DNA of 64,000 nt from Hominisplanchenecus faecis (GTDB lineage Bacteria; Bacillota; Clostridia; Lachnospirales; Lachnospiraceae), in contig NZ_JAJEQE010000004.1 of NCBI RefSeq assembly GCF_020687205.1, positions 55,285-119,284 of the forward strand, in the 5' to 3' direction. The notes beneath the pieces are model-generated. The model had not been told where the DNA came from, searched no databases, and worked only from the letters and a program-made list of their open reading frames with translations. Of the stretch, positions 10,058 to 19,027 are shown in pieces (the first letter of the stretch is position 1; the number at the start of each line of letters is the position of its first letter). Position numbers and translations under genes: made by a program.

Positions 10058-10735
10058 ATGAAAAAATATCATTTATTTTTGCCTCTTCTTGGCATCCTGC
10101 TACTGGTTTCCGGCGGATGCAGCAAACGAAAGGAACCGAAACCTCTGATCACGGAGGCTCCTGCAGTGGAAACAGAAATCGGAGGCTATATAACAGAAAC
10201 TGAAAGCAGCACGCCGGAATCACAGTCCGTATCCGGTACGATCCGCTTGCCGATCCAGGAACCGGAACACCAAAAAGAATCCAGCACAGAATCCGAAGTT
10301 GTTTCTGCATCTATTTATATAGGAAGCAATGGAAGTTTCCGTGCTTATCCCTATGCCGGCGGAGATATTGTCACGCCGGAATCTCTGATCGCTGCAATGG
10401 CTGATCTGACCGGATGGAATCTGGATCTTGCCGAATCTGTCACCGGAGAAAATGAGAACAGCCTCACAGTCTGTTTTGCCAGATCCTGCTCTCTTTTTAC
10501 TGGCACTGCATCCGCTGAAAAGGAAGCATTTCCCATCTACAGCAAGGATCAGCTTTATCGTCAGATTCTTGACAGTATCTGCTATACCTTACAGGTGAAT
10601 TTTTCACAGGATCAGGATCTGTCCATCTATTATTGTACCGTCGATAAAAACGGAGAAAAAATCCCCATCGAACTGGAAGATCTTGGCATCACTGTTCCTT
10701 CCGGAGAACCTTACCAGCACTTCCCTTCTTTTTAG
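10058..10735 (+). CDS. Lipoprotein, possibly with a GerMN-like domain
   Basis: 225 aa with a lipobox signal peptide (hydrophobic 'LLGILLLVSGGC', lipid attachment at Cys22). A Thr/Ser/Glu-rich linker runs to about residue 80. The folded part (about 85-225) has 'PESLIAAMADLTGW' followed by a 'SLTVCFARSC' strand and 'LYRQILDSICYTLQVNF'. That order resembles GerMN domains of germination/sporulation lipoproteins, where a helix precedes the strand and a second helix. The match is by eye and weak. AAAGGA 9 bases upstream supports the start. It is followed by a hairpin at 10829, so it is probably monocistronic. Confidence 0.7.
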   Translation: MKKYHLFLPLLGILLLVSGGCSKRKEPKPLITEAPAVETEIGGYITETESSTPESQSVSGTIRLPIQEPEHQKESSTESEVVSASIYIGSNGSFRAYPYAGGDIVTPESLIAAMADLTGWNLDLAESVTGENENSLTVCFARSCSLFTGTASAEKEAFPIYSKDQLYRQILDSICYTLQVNFSQDQDLSIYYCTVDKNGEKIPIELEDLGITVPSGEPYQHFPSF

Positions 10736-10828
10736 GATCTGTCTGCATTTCACACAATTTTCAAACAAAAAACACAATTTCATCTCATATCAAACACACA
10801 ATCCTTATAAAATATTGAAAAGATTGAA

Positions 10829-10852
10829 AATCAGGGCGTTTTTGCCCTGATT
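10829..10852 (+). terminator. Hairpin after the lipoprotein gene
   Basis: A 9-bp perfect stem (AATCAGGGC/GCCCTGATT) with a 6-base loop. The T tract is short on the plus strand. It lies 40 bp before the next start codon, so it may act as a weak terminator or attenuator. Confidence 0.5.
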
Positions 10853-10891
10853 TATAAGATCATATGTTATTTATTTAAGGAGGATATTGTT

Positions 10892-11953
10892 TTGATTGAA
10901 GTCAGACATTTAACCAAACGCTACGGTGACACGCTCGCTGTAGACGATTTGAATTTCACGATTGAAAAAGGCCGTATTTATGGATTCTTAGGTCCAAACG
11001 GTGCCGGCAAATCCACCACAATGAATATCATAACCGGTTATCTCGCTTCCACCGACGGAAGTGTTACGATCAACGGACATGACATTCTGGAAGACGCAGA
11101 AGCCGCAAAAAAGAACATCGGTTATCTGCCGGAACTGCCGCCGCTTTATTTTGATATGACGGTAAAAGAATATCTTGCATTTGCCGCCGAGCTGAAAAAA
11201 ATCCCAAAAGCGGAACGGAAAAATCAGATAACCAGAGTATCTGCAACCACAAAACTGGATGCCGTACAGAACCGTCTGATCAAAAATCTTTCCAAAGGTT
11301 ACCGTCAGAGAGTAGGACTTGCACAGGCATTGCTCGGATCACCGGAAATCCTGATCCTGGATGAGCCTACGGTTGGTCTGGATCCAAAACAGATCCTGGA
11401 GATCCGTGATCTGATCAAAGAACTCGGAAAAGAACATACGGTTATCTTAAGTTCCCACATTCTTTCGGAAATCAGTGCTGTCTGCGACTACGTCCTGATC
11501 CTTTCACACGGAAAACTGGTAGCCAGCGACACTCTGGAAAATCTTACTTCACTGATGCAGGGACAAAATAGTCTGATCGTAACGGTGAAATCTTCCAAAG
11601 AGCAGCTGAAAGAAATTCTGCGAGGCATCACAGCTGTGAAAGAATTTCACTTTATGGGCGACTGCGAAGAAGAACATTGTGTAAAAGCAGAGATCAAAAC
11701 CGATCCTTCTTCCGATATCCGGGAACTGCTTTTCTATCAGCTGGCAGAAAAGAATCTTCCGATCCTTGCCATGCAGCTTGTGAGACTGTCACTGGAAGAT
11801 ATCTTCCTCGAACTGACTGCCGATGATCAGGCAGCAAAAAAAGTGATTACCGGTACACCATCTTCCCCTACAGAAAATGCGGACGATACCGATACCGACA
11901 CGACAGAATCGGATACAGAGAAAGGAGACAACGAAAATGCTGTGCATATGTAA
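10892..11953 (+). CDS. ABC transporter ATP-binding protein (GldA-like)
   Basis: 353 aa. Walker A 'GPNGAGKST' near residue 34-42, signature 'LSKGYRQRVG' near 133, Walker B 'ILILDEPT' near 152 and the His switch 'SSHILSE' near 190 are all present. The C-terminal tail after about residue 310 is acidic and Thr/Asp-rich. The start is TTG at 10892 with AAGGAGG 8 bases upstream. The next gene starts inside it. Together with the permease, GldG-like and DUF4340 genes it forms the ABC-2 type exporter set often called GldAFG. The substrate is unknown. Confidence 0.9.
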   Translation: MIEVRHLTKRYGDTLAVDDLNFTIEKGRIYGFLGPNGAGKSTTMNIITGYLASTDGSVTINGHDILEDAEAAKKNIGYLPELPPLYFDMTVKEYLAFAAELKKIPKAERKNQITRVSATTKLDAVQNRLIKNLSKGYRQRVGLAQALLGSPEILILDEPTVGLDPKQILEIRDLIKELGKEHTVILSSHILSEISAVCDYVLILSHGKLVASDTLENLTSLMQGQNSLIVTVKSSKEQLKEILRGITAVKEFHFMGDCEEEHCVKAEIKTDPSSDIRELLFYQLAEKNLPILAMQLVRLSLEDIFLELTADDQAAKKVITGTPSSPTENADDTDTDTTESDTEKGDNENAVHM

Positions 11954-12800
11954 AAGAGAAATCCGAAGTTTTTTTCATTCTATGATAGGATGGGTGTTCG
12001 GTGCATTCCTGCTTCTGATGGTGGGTATTTATTTTACTGCCTATAACCTGAATTATGGCTATCCACTGTTCAGTTATACGCTCTCTTCCATCACCTTTCT
12101 GTTTCTGATCGTGTCACCAATCCTTGCCATGCGAACGCTTGCAGAGGAACGCAAACAGAAGACGGACCAGCTGCTTCTCACTGCACCAATGACGGTATGG
12201 CAGATTGTGTTTGGAAAATACCTGGCACTGATCGTCACTTTTCTTCTTCCGGTCGTGATCCTGTGTTTCTATCCGCTGATCATGGCACAGTACGGAAGCA
12301 TTGCTTTTGCATCTACTTACGTGGCACTGCTTGGTTTTTTTCTGCTTGGATGTACCTGCCTGGCTGTGGGACTGTTCTTCTCGTCTCTTACGGAAAGCCA
12401 GATTCTTGCCGCAGTCGGAACCTTCGCTTTTCTGCTGGTATGTTATCTGATGGATGGAATCAGCGGATTTTTCCCGGAAACTGCCAGTGCTTCCTTTTTT
12501 GCACTTGTTGTCATTGTTCTGCTTATAGGTTTGCTGATTTATCATACCACACAGAACATCCTGCTTCCGCTTGTGATCGGTGTCATCGGTGAAGGTGTCC
12601 TTGCCGTTCTTTATTTTGTGAAACAAAGCATGTTCGAAGGCATCATCCAGAAAATACTGACTCTTTTCAATATGTCCAGTCACTTCAGCAATTTTACGAA
12701 TAGTATTCTTGATCTTACCGGTGTTGTCTACTATCTTTCCTTTATTGGAATTATGCTGTTTCTGACGGTTCAGAGCATTCAGAAAAGACGTTGGAATTAG
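11937..12800 (+). CDS. ABC-2 type transporter permease (GldF-like)
   Basis: 287 aa with six hydrophobic segments typical of ABC-2 permeases ('WVFGAFLLLMVGIYF', 'FLFLIVSPILAM', 'ALIVTFLLPVVILCFYPL', 'LLGFFLLGCTCLAVGLFF', 'FFALVVIVLLIGLLIY', 'SFIGIMLFLTV'). The 'AEERKQKTDQLLLTAPM' loop is the usual cytoplasmic ABC-2 motif near residue 70. The start at 11937 overlaps the ATPase stop by 17 bp and has AAAGGAGA upstream, which suggests translational coupling. Confidence 0.88.
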   Translation: MLCICKREIRSFFHSMIGWVFGAFLLLMVGIYFTAYNLNYGYPLFSYTLSSITFLFLIVSPILAMRTLAEERKQKTDQLLLTAPMTVWQIVFGKYLALIVTFLLPVVILCFYPLIMAQYGSIAFASTYVALLGFFLLGCTCLAVGLFFSSLTESQILAAVGTFAFLLVCYLMDGISGFFPETASASFFALVVIVLLIGLLIYHTTQNILLPLVIGVIGEGVLAVLYFVKQSMFEGIIQKILTLFNMSSHFSNFTNSILDLTGVVYYLSFIGIMLFLTVQSIQKRRWN

Positions 12801-12812
12801 GAGGTTGTCGCC

Positions 12813-14375
12813 ATGAACATCAATTTAAAATCAAAAAAGCCGGCTAATATGCTGCGGCCAAAAAACAAAAAACTTTTAAAGAAGGGATCTTACAGCCTTG
12901 CTTTTACGGTTGTCATCCTTGCGATCGCCGTCTTTCTGAATCTTCTGATCGGTGAGCTTCCTTCCTCTGCAACGAAAATAGATGTCAGTGAAAATAAACT
13001 TTACAGTATCGGTGACGAGACAAAGAACGTTGCTTCTTCTCTGACAGAAGATGTTACCCTTTATCTTCTTGCAGAAGACGGAAGTGAGGATGCTACATTA
13101 AACGAACTTCTGACACGTTATGCAGATCTCTCTTCTCACATTAAATATGAGAAAAAGGACCCGGTTCTGAATCCAAGCTTTGCTTCTTCCTATACCGACG
13201 AAGATCTTGCTTCCAACAGTGTGATCGTTGTCAGTGACAAACGAAGCAAGGTGATCCCTTACAGTGATCTGTATGAAAGCAGTGTCAATTACCAGACTTA
13301 CTCTATGGAAACAACTGCATTTGACGGTGAAGGTCAGGTCACCAGTGCGATCGCCTATGTCACAACAGAGGATCTTCCGATCCTATATACATTAACAGGA
13401 CATGAAGAAAATGATCTTGATTCCTCCATGCAGTCTGCTATCGAAAAAGAAAATATCGAAGTTCAGGAACTGAATCTTCTCACAGCCGGAACGGTTCCGG
13501 AAGACGCCTCCTGCCTGATGATCAATGCTCCGCAGAAAGATTTCTCCGACGATGAGACCAGTGCCATTCTGACCTACCTGCAAAATGGCGGTCATGCTTT
13601 TCTGGTATCCGGATATACCACAACGGAAATGCCGAATTATCATTCTATTCTGGAACAGTATGGCGTTTCTATTGAAAAAGGCGTTGTTCTGGAAGGTGAC
13701 AACAATCATTATGTTTCCGGAAATCCTCTTTATCTGGTGCCGGAGATCCAGTCCTGCGATGCTACCGGAAGCCTTTCCGGCTCAAACAGCTATGTGCTGA
13801 TGCCGATCGGTCAGAGTATCAAAACACTGGACAGCAAATCCGATGACATCACAGTAACCGATATGCTGACTTCTACCAGTTCTGCATATTTAAAAGCAGA
13901 TCCGGAAAATATGGAGAGCCTTTCCAAAGAAGAGAACGATGAAAGCGGTCCGTTTACTCTGGCAGCAGCCATTACCGAAGCCATCGGAAGCGGATCTGAT
14001 TCCGAAGAAGAGACTGAAACAGAAACTATTGTAGAAGGAGAAAGCAGTGCTTCTCAGGTTGAGGCTGAAAGCGAAACAGAAGCTGCCGAAGATGCAAAAG
14101 AAACCAGGCTGGTCGTTCTTGCAAGCAGTCAGTTTCTGACCAGCAATACAGACTCTGCTGTTTCCGGCGGCAATACAAAACTTCTCACAAACGCTTTAAG
14201 CTGGATGTGCGGACAGAGTTCCAGTATCTCCATTCCTTCCAAGAGTATGCAGCTGTCTTATCTGACCCTGACATCTGCAAATGTCAACCTCTGGAGCATT
14301 ATTACCATTGCCGTTCTTCCGGTTCTGTTCCTGGTAACCGGAGGTGTGATCTGGCTGAAAAGGAGGAAAAAATAA
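12813..14375 (+). CDS. GldG family ABC auxiliary membrane protein
   Basis: 520 aa. One membrane segment near residues 28-48 ('LAFTVVILAIAVFLNLLIG') is followed by a large extracytoplasmic part containing 'IDVSENKLYSIGDETKNV', the hallmark N-terminal strand of GldG-type proteins. A Glu/Ser/Thr-rich linker (about 390-430) and a C-terminal membrane segment ('IITIAVLPVLFLVTGGVIWL') before a Lys/Arg tail follow. GldG-like subunits accompany ABC-2 exporters. AGGAGG 8 bases upstream fixes the start, 12 bp after the permease. Confidence 0.85.
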   Translation: MNINLKSKKPANMLRPKNKKLLKKGSYSLAFTVVILAIAVFLNLLIGELPSSATKIDVSENKLYSIGDETKNVASSLTEDVTLYLLAEDGSEDATLNELLTRYADLSSHIKYEKKDPVLNPSFASSYTDEDLASNSVIVVSDKRSKVIPYSDLYESSVNYQTYSMETTAFDGEGQVTSAIAYVTTEDLPILYTLTGHEENDLDSSMQSAIEKENIEVQELNLLTAGTVPEDASCLMINAPQKDFSDDETSAILTYLQNGGHAFLVSGYTTTEMPNYHSILEQYGVSIEKGVVLEGDNNHYVSGNPLYLVPEIQSCDATGSLSGSNSYVLMPIGQSIKTLDSKSDDITVTDMLTSTSSAYLKADPENMESLSKEENDESGPFTLAAAITEAIGSGSDSEEETETETIVEGESSASQVEAESETEAAEDAKETRLVVLASSQFLTSNTDSAVSGGNTKLLTNALSWMCGQSSSISIPSKSMQLSYLTLTSANVNLWSIITIAVLPVLFLVTGGVIWLKRRKK

Positions 14376-15499
14376 TGAAGAAAAAATCATTCGGACTGGC
14401 GGCGGCCGTTGCTGTTCTGATCGTACTTGGCGGCAGTTATGCACTGCTTGCCAACCATAACCGGATACAGGAGTCGGAATCAGCTGCTGCGGAATCGGAA
14501 ACCGGTGTAGCAGTAGCAACGATCGCCTCTGATAAAGTCTCTTCTTTTCAGCTGGCAGACGGTGATACTTCTTTTACGCTGACAAAAACAGACAACAGCT
14601 GGATCTGTGTTCAGGACGAGACGTTTCCGTTATCCAACGATGCTGCTTCCGAACTGGTAAATACTTTCACTTCCCTCCAGGCTGTGCGTGATCTTGGCAC
14701 TGCACAGGATGGGGAAAATTATGGATTTTCGGAAAACGCTCCTACGGTCACGCTCACTTCTTCCGACAGTACAAACTGCAGCTTTGTTCTTGGCGAAGCC
14801 AACAGTATGACCGGTGATTATTATCTGAAACGTGAAGACAGCGGAGAAATTTATACCGTAAGCTCTTCCCTTGCAGATTCCTTTCATAAAACGTTAACGG
14901 ATCTGGCTGAAATCGAAAGTTTTCCGACGATTTCTTCCGATAATGTCCAGGAGCTTTCGATAACCGAAGAAGGTACGACACTACTTTTTGAGAGCAGTAC
15001 CACCGGTTCGGTAAAAACCTGGCAGATTTCCCAGTCTCAGGACGGAGGTAAAACAGAAAGTACTCCTGAAAAAGCAACCGTAAACACCGTGACAACCCTT
15101 GTGGACCACCTCGGAAATCTTTCTTTTGACAGTTTTGTGGATCATAAAGAAGAAAACAAAGAAAAATACGGACTGAAGAATCCGTCCATGACGATAAACT
15201 TCCAATATACCGAAGCGACAAATTCGGATGATGCTACAACGGAAGCCGAGTCAGAAACAGACACTTCTTCCGAAACAGAAAGCGAAACAGCAAACGAAAC
15301 CGGATCTGCCGAAATTCTCAGCGGAACTCTCTATGTGGGAGAACAGGCTGAAGACGGATCTTACTATGTTCAGCTCGATGGAAGCAATAATATTTATCTG
15401 ATGTCAGCGGATAAACTGTCCGCATTCCAGGGATTAAATTACGATGATTATCCGGAGAGTGAAGAAGAAAGTACAGAAATTGAAAACTCCGCCGAGTAG
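14375..15499 (+). CDS. DUF4340 domain protein
   Basis: 374 aa. An N-terminal membrane anchor ('SFGLAAAVAVLIVLGGSYALL') is followed by repeated beta strands with the DUF4340 pattern ('VSSFQLADGDTSFTLTKTDNSW', 'LGTAQDGENYGFSENAPTVTL', 'EKYGLKNPSMTI'). A Thr/Glu-rich insert lies near 270-300. The ATG overlaps the GldG stop by one base (TAATG) and AGGAGG lies 8 bases upstream. A longer in-frame ATG at 14207 lies inside gldG and has no ribosome site. It is the last gene of the ABC operon. Confidence 0.85.
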   Translation: MKKKSFGLAAAVAVLIVLGGSYALLANHNRIQESESAAAESETGVAVATIASDKVSSFQLADGDTSFTLTKTDNSWICVQDETFPLSNDAASELVNTFTSLQAVRDLGTAQDGENYGFSENAPTVTLTSSDSTNCSFVLGEANSMTGDYYLKREDSGEIYTVSSSLADSFHKTLTDLAEIESFPTISSDNVQELSITEEGTTLLFESSTTGSVKTWQISQSQDGGKTESTPEKATVNTVTTLVDHLGNLSFDSFVDHKEENKEKYGLKNPSMTINFQYTEATNSDDATTEAESETDTSSETESETANETGSAEILSGTLYVGEQAEDGSYYVQLDGSNNIYLMSADKLSAFQGLNYDDYPESEEESTEIENSAE

Positions 15500-15542
15500 A
15501 AATTTACTGTTTTTTCTTTTTCAGTACAAAAAGATGAAATGA

Positions 15543-15607
15543 AAGTGTTATAGAGTGCCGGACGCAAAAAGACAGGGCACAATTTACACTTCTATAATCT
15601 TTTTTTG
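15543..15607 (+). terminator. Candidate terminator of the GldAFG operon
   Basis: AAGTGT (15543-15548) can pair with ACACTT (15586-15591), enclosing a GTGCC/GGGCAC stem. Eight T residues follow about 8 bases after the stem. The stem has internal loops. Confidence 0.45.
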
Positions 15608-15786
15608 TTTTGCACAGAAGAAAGAAATAGCCTCCATACCGTCTGCCCGACAGTTTACGCTATGGAAGCGAAAGTGAATTCAGCAAAATAATTTTGGCTT
15701 GAGAAAGCTTTTTGCTTAAGCGACCCCTGGCAGGCCAGGAGCTTTTAGCAATGTGCAAACGAAACCGCATTGTAAAACATAGTGCG

Positions 15787-16000
15787 TAAAATAATACAAC
15801 CATGATGAATTCGAAAACAAATCGCTCTGACGGTAGCGAGGCTTCCGTCGTGAGGTTTGCGATGTTGCCGCCCCAGAGAGCCGCTGTCTGAGCCTCGAAG
15901 AGGCGAGTTTAGGCGAAGGGCGGCTAACACACGAGCGAACCGAACAGGAAACGATGCGTGTCAGGAGATTGTTTTCGAATCATCATGGCGTCTTATTTTA
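15787..16000. repeat. 214-bp inverted-repeat element with internal hairpins
   Basis: The ends are long imperfect inverted repeats: TAAAATAA (15787) against TTATTTTA (15993), and the 24 bases at 15800-15823 against 15967-15988, which match with two one-base gaps. Inside are further stems: GCCGCCC/GGGCGGC, GCCTC-GAA-GAGGC and GACGG/CCGTC. It is GC-rich compared with its flanks. I see no coding frame of support. It could be a miniature transposable element or a structured RNA. 15608-15786 and 16001-16078 around it also hold hairpins (CCTGG-CAGG-CCAGG; CTTCTTG/CAAGAAG at 16025-16047; GCTCT/AGAGC at 16056-16067) and no gene. Confidence 0.6.
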
Positions 16001-16078
16001 TATCTAAGTTTTTCTAACGCCCATCTTCTTGCCCTTCGGACAAGAAGCATCCCTCGCTCTAAAGAGCTCGGTCAATTT

Positions 16079-16591
16079 TTATTTGGTGGTAGACCCGAAT
16101 CCTCCGTTTCTGACTGCCGTTGCATCGTCATCCACGGTAATCCCATACTCTACAAAAATCCCCTGCATAAATCCCTGACCTTTTTCTACGGTCAGTGTCT
16201 TCTCTTGTTTGGCATCGTTTGTGATCTTTGCAAACATATGACCTTCGTTATCGGAATAGAAATAATCGCTGTCTATGATTCCGACACTGTTGTCCAGCTG
16301 CAGGCGGTATTTGAATCCCAGGCCGCTGCGAGGGTATAACTTCAGCACCCATCCTTCTTCCATCTCAACGCAGATCCCGGTCGGGATTTTGATAGTTTCG
16401 CCGGATTTCAGGCTAAAGGTTTCCGGTGTATAAAAATCGTAGCCTGCAGATCCTGCGGTTGCACGTTTTGGCAGTTTGATATCTTCGTAAATTTTCTGCA
16501 GTTCTGCTTCTGTAGTCTGAGGGAACTCTCCCATCCATCCTTCTTTAAACTGTTCAAAACTTACTTTATGAAATTTTGCTATTCTTTTCAT
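16079..16591 (-). CDS. dut: dUTP diphosphatase
   Basis: 170 aa. It hydrolyses dUTP to dUMP and pyrophosphate. The five conserved motifs of the trimeric family are visible in order: 'AGSAGYDF', 'YPRSGLGFK', 'NSVGIIDSDY', the weak 'KGQGFMQGIF' and the C-terminal Gly-rich 'RNGGFGSTTK'. The start at 16591 is chosen because GGAG lies 7 bases upstream; an ATG 8 codons earlier has no site. Same strand as nrdG, 91 bp downstream of it, so the two may form a nucleotide-supply operon. Two hairpins lie just past the stop. Confidence 0.9.
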   Translation of the reverse strand: MKRIAKFHKVSFEQFKEGWMGEFPQTTEAELQKIYEDIKLPKRATAGSAGYDFYTPETFSLKSGETIKIPTGICVEMEEGWVLKLYPRSGLGFKYRLQLDNSVGIIDSDYFYSDNEGHMFAKITNDAKQEKTLTVEKGQGFMQGIFVEYGITVDDDATAVRNGGFGSTTK

Positions 16592-16682
16592 GCTTTTCTC
16601 CATTTTCTGTGTCATAGGACACGGTTGTACAGGTATCCCTTATTGTCTCAGGTTCTTTTTTTGAACATGGATACTGTCCATA

Positions 16683-17174
16683 CTATTCGCAGTACAGACA
16701 GACTTTTCCTGTTTCCAGTGATTTTGGCACATCGATTACCCGCTGATTGCTGCTGCCTTTCCAATGAAGCTGCACATTGCGTTTGTCTTTCTCATATTCG
16801 CCGTCTACACAGACATCCACATACTGCATCACTTCAAAATGGCTGATCTGTTCCCACAGATATCCGGTGTACAGCCAGATTGTTTTCGTTGGAAATTTTT
16901 CTCTGATCTCATGCACCAGTGCACGGATATCCAGACGGTTTGCCGGATGAAGCGGATCTCCGCCGCTTAAGGTAATACCGGAGACATAGCTTTTGCCCAG
17001 TTCCTTAAACAGTTCCTCCTTTGCTTCCTGATTAAACGGAATGCCGCCATTTGGATCCCAGGTGATCGGATTCTGACATTCCTCACAGCAGTGATTGCAG
17101 CCGGAAACCCAGAGTACAACACGCAATCCGTCTCCGTTTAACATATCGTCCTTTGTTATATTATGGTATCTCAT
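16683..17174 (-). CDS. nrdG: Anaerobic ribonucleoside-triphosphate reductase activating protein
   Basis: 163 aa. This radical SAM enzyme installs the glycyl radical on NrdD. The CX3CX2C cluster motif is at 'CNHCCEEC' (about residues 26-33 of this start), with 'TLSGGDPL' as the SAM-binding Gly-rich loop and 'IWLYTGYLWE' downstream, all typical of NrdG. The start at 17174 has AAGGAGA upstream. nrdD is not in the window, so the usual nrdD-nrdG pairing is broken here. A 34-base repeat shared with the glpK leader sits in its 5' region. Confidence 0.93.
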   Translation of the reverse strand: MRYHNITKDDMLNGDGLRVVLWVSGCNHCCEECQNPITWDPNGGIPFNQEAKEELFKELGKSYVSGITLSGGDPLHPANRLDIRALVHEIREKFPTKTIWLYTGYLWEQISHFEVMQYVDVCVDGEYEKDKRNVQLHWKGSSNQRVIDVPKSLETGKVCLYCE

Positions 17175-17204
17175 ATTGTCTCCTTGTTTCTTATCATACA
17201 TAAA

Positions 17205-17238
17205 TTTATCTTAGTCGGAGAAGACGCCCACTTCTATA
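17205..17238. repeat. 34-bp dispersed repeat, copy 1 (nrdG leader)
   Basis: 33 of 34 bases match 35426-35459; the only difference is G/T at one place. Both copies sit in the 5' region of a minus-strand gene and in the same orientation. The sequence holds short self-complementary parts (AGAAG/CTTCT). Confidence 0.75.
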
Positions 17239-17270
17239 GACGGGAATCATCTCACATCTGATATACGCCA

Positions 17271-17304
17271 AAAAACTGCCACTTCAAAAAAAGTGGTAGT
17301 TTTC
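17271..17304 (-). terminator. Terminator of the trpXYZ operon
   Basis: A stem of about 14 bp (ACTGCCACTT pairs with AAGTGGTAGT, one G-U pair, extended by A/T pairs) with a short loop. On the minus strand it is followed by six T residues. It lies 55 bp past the ATPase stop. Confidence 0.85.
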
Positions 17305-17358
17305 TGTATGGATCTATGTTCAGATGAAGAACTTGTAAGTGCTGTTTCTACCTGTCAC

Positions 17359-18132
17359 TTAGTTGCCGCACTCGATACTAATCTCATTGAACAGATCAAG
17401 CACATCATCTACATTCATATTTTTCTTCTCTTCGCCCTTTTTGTCAAGGATTACTTTTCCCTGATGCATCATGACAATACGCGTGCCGTATTCGATCGCA
17501 TAGCGAAGATTGTGGGTAACCATGATGGATGTGAGCTTCTTTTCACGCACGATCTGGTCAGTCAGATGCATATTGATCTCGGCAGTCTTCGGATCCAGTG
17601 CAGCCGTGTGCTCATCCAGGATCAGGAAATCCAACGGTGTCATCGTGGACATCAGAAGTGACATTGCCTGTCTCTGCCCTCCGGACAGGGCTCCGACTTT
17701 TACATGAAGCTTATCTTCCAGTCCGAGATTCAGCGGACGGAGCAACTCGCGGTAAGCTTCTTCTCTTTTTTTATTGACACCCTTTCCAAGGTTATAGGCT
17801 TTTCCTTTATTCTCTGCCATTGCCATATTTTCAAGGATCGTCATGGACGGGCAGGTTCCCATGGAAGGATTCTGAAAAACGCGTCCGATTCTTCCCATGC
17901 GTTTATATTCCGGCATATTTGTGATATTGGTGCCGTTGATCAGGACAGCTCCTTCATCAATCGGAATGCTCCCGCAGATAATATTCAGCATGGAAGTTTT
18001 TCCGGAACCGTTGCTGCCGACAACCGCAACAAACTCACCGTCATCGACTTTAAAATTAAAATTGTTGAACAGGCACATTTCATTGACTGTGCCAGGATTA
18101 TAGTATTTATAAATTTCTCTGAGTTCAAGCAT
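17359..18132 (-). CDS. trpZ: Tryptophan ABC transporter ATP-binding protein (TrpZ-like)
   Basis: 257 aa. Walker A 'GSNGSGKTS', signature 'LSGGQRQAMS', Walker B 'DFLILDEHTAALDPK' and the switch 'MVTHNLRYA' are in order. The DEHTAALDPK form is typical of the ATPases paired with PF04392-type binding proteins. It overlaps the permease by 8 bp. It is the third gene of a three-gene operon behind a T-box. The tryptophan assignment rests on the T-box specifier. Confidence 0.85.
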   Translation of the reverse strand: MLELREIYKYYNPGTVNEMCLFNNFNFKVDDGEFVAVVGSNGSGKTSMLNIICGSIPIDEGAVLINGTNITNMPEYKRMGRIGRVFQNPSMGTCPSMTILENMAMAENKGKAYNLGKGVNKKREEAYRELLRPLNLGLEDKLHVKVGALSGGQRQAMSLLMSTMTPLDFLILDEHTAALDPKTAEINMHLTDQIVREKKLTSIMVTHNLRYAIEYGTRIVMMHQGKVILDKKGEEKKNMNVDDVLDLFNEISIECGN

Positions 18133-19015
18133 CGACTTTCACCTTGACCTTCCTGTTTCGTTCCATTCCAAGCACCAGGATCAGCAGGAACAATGCCGCT
18201 GTGATAAATTTCAGGTCCGTGGACTCAAAACCAAAACGAATGGCGATTGCCACACATGCTTTATAGATCACCGAACCGATTACCACGCTTGATGTCACAC
18301 GCAGAATCGTTACTTTACGGAAAAGGCTGGTTCCGATGATCACACTGGCAAGACCGATGACCATCGTTCCAGTTCCCATAGATACATCGAAATATCGCTG
18401 TTGCTGTGCAAACACACAGCCACTTAATGCCACCAGGCCGTTTGAAATCGCAAGACCGACTACCTTTACCTTTCCTTTGTTCACACCAAGGGAAGTAATG
18501 ATATGATCATTATCCCCGACTGCTCGCAGCAGCATACCGGATTTCGTTCTCAGGTACCAGTCCAGAATGTATTTGCTGATCAGGGTAATGATCAGAACAA
18601 TGATCACTACCTTAAAAGAAGAAAGGCTTTTTGGAATGATTTTATCTATCAGATCGTTCTGGAAAATGGTACTTTTATTGTAGATCGGCAGGTTTGCCCT
18701 GCCTGCGATTCGGAGATTTACCGTATAAAGAGCCGTCATCATAATGATACCGGACAGCAAATCACGCACTTTCAATTTTACATGGATAAGACCTGTCAAA
18801 GTTCCGACTACAGCCCCGAGCAGAAAACAGATCGGCAGGGTCAGCAGCGGGTTTACATCTCTGCTGATCAGTGCTGCCGCGATCGCTGCTCCCATCGGGA
18901 AGCTGCCATCTACCGTCAGATCCGGAAAATCCAGGATTTTGTATGTAATATAAATTCCAAATGCCATGATTGCATATATCAGTCCCTGTTCCAGGACGCT
19001 TATCAGCAATGCCAT
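18125..19015 (-). CDS. trpY: Tryptophan ABC transporter permease (TrpY-like)
   Basis: 296 aa, a BPD_transp_2-type (branched-chain amino acid/sugar class) permease with about eight hydrophobic segments. 'DFPDLTVDGSFPMGAAIAA' near residue 28 is the conserved N-terminal signature of this subgroup. It sits 12 bp after trpX and overlaps trpZ by 8 bp. Confidence 0.85.
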   Translation of the reverse strand: MALLISVLEQGLIYAIMAFGIYITYKILDFPDLTVDGSFPMGAAIAAALISRDVNPLLTLPICFLLGAVVGTLTGLIHVKLKVRDLLSGIIMMTALYTVNLRIAGRANLPIYNKSTIFQNDLIDKIIPKSLSSFKVVIIVLIITLISKYILDWYLRTKSGMLLRAVGDNDHIITSLGVNKGKVKVVGLAISNGLVALSGCVFAQQQRYFDVSMGTGTMVIGLASVIIGTSLFRKVTILRVTSSVVIGSVIYKACVAIAIRFGFESTDLKFITAALFLLILVLGMERNRKVKVKVDA

Positions 19016-19027
19016 ATCAACCTCCGA

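Noticed and set aside
13392..13709. Minus-strand frame opposite gldG
   Set aside because: Shadow of a well-supported gene.
15745..15930. Small frames within the 15.5-16.1 kb structured region
   Set aside because: Arg/Ser-rich translations of inverted repeats, no ribosome sites.
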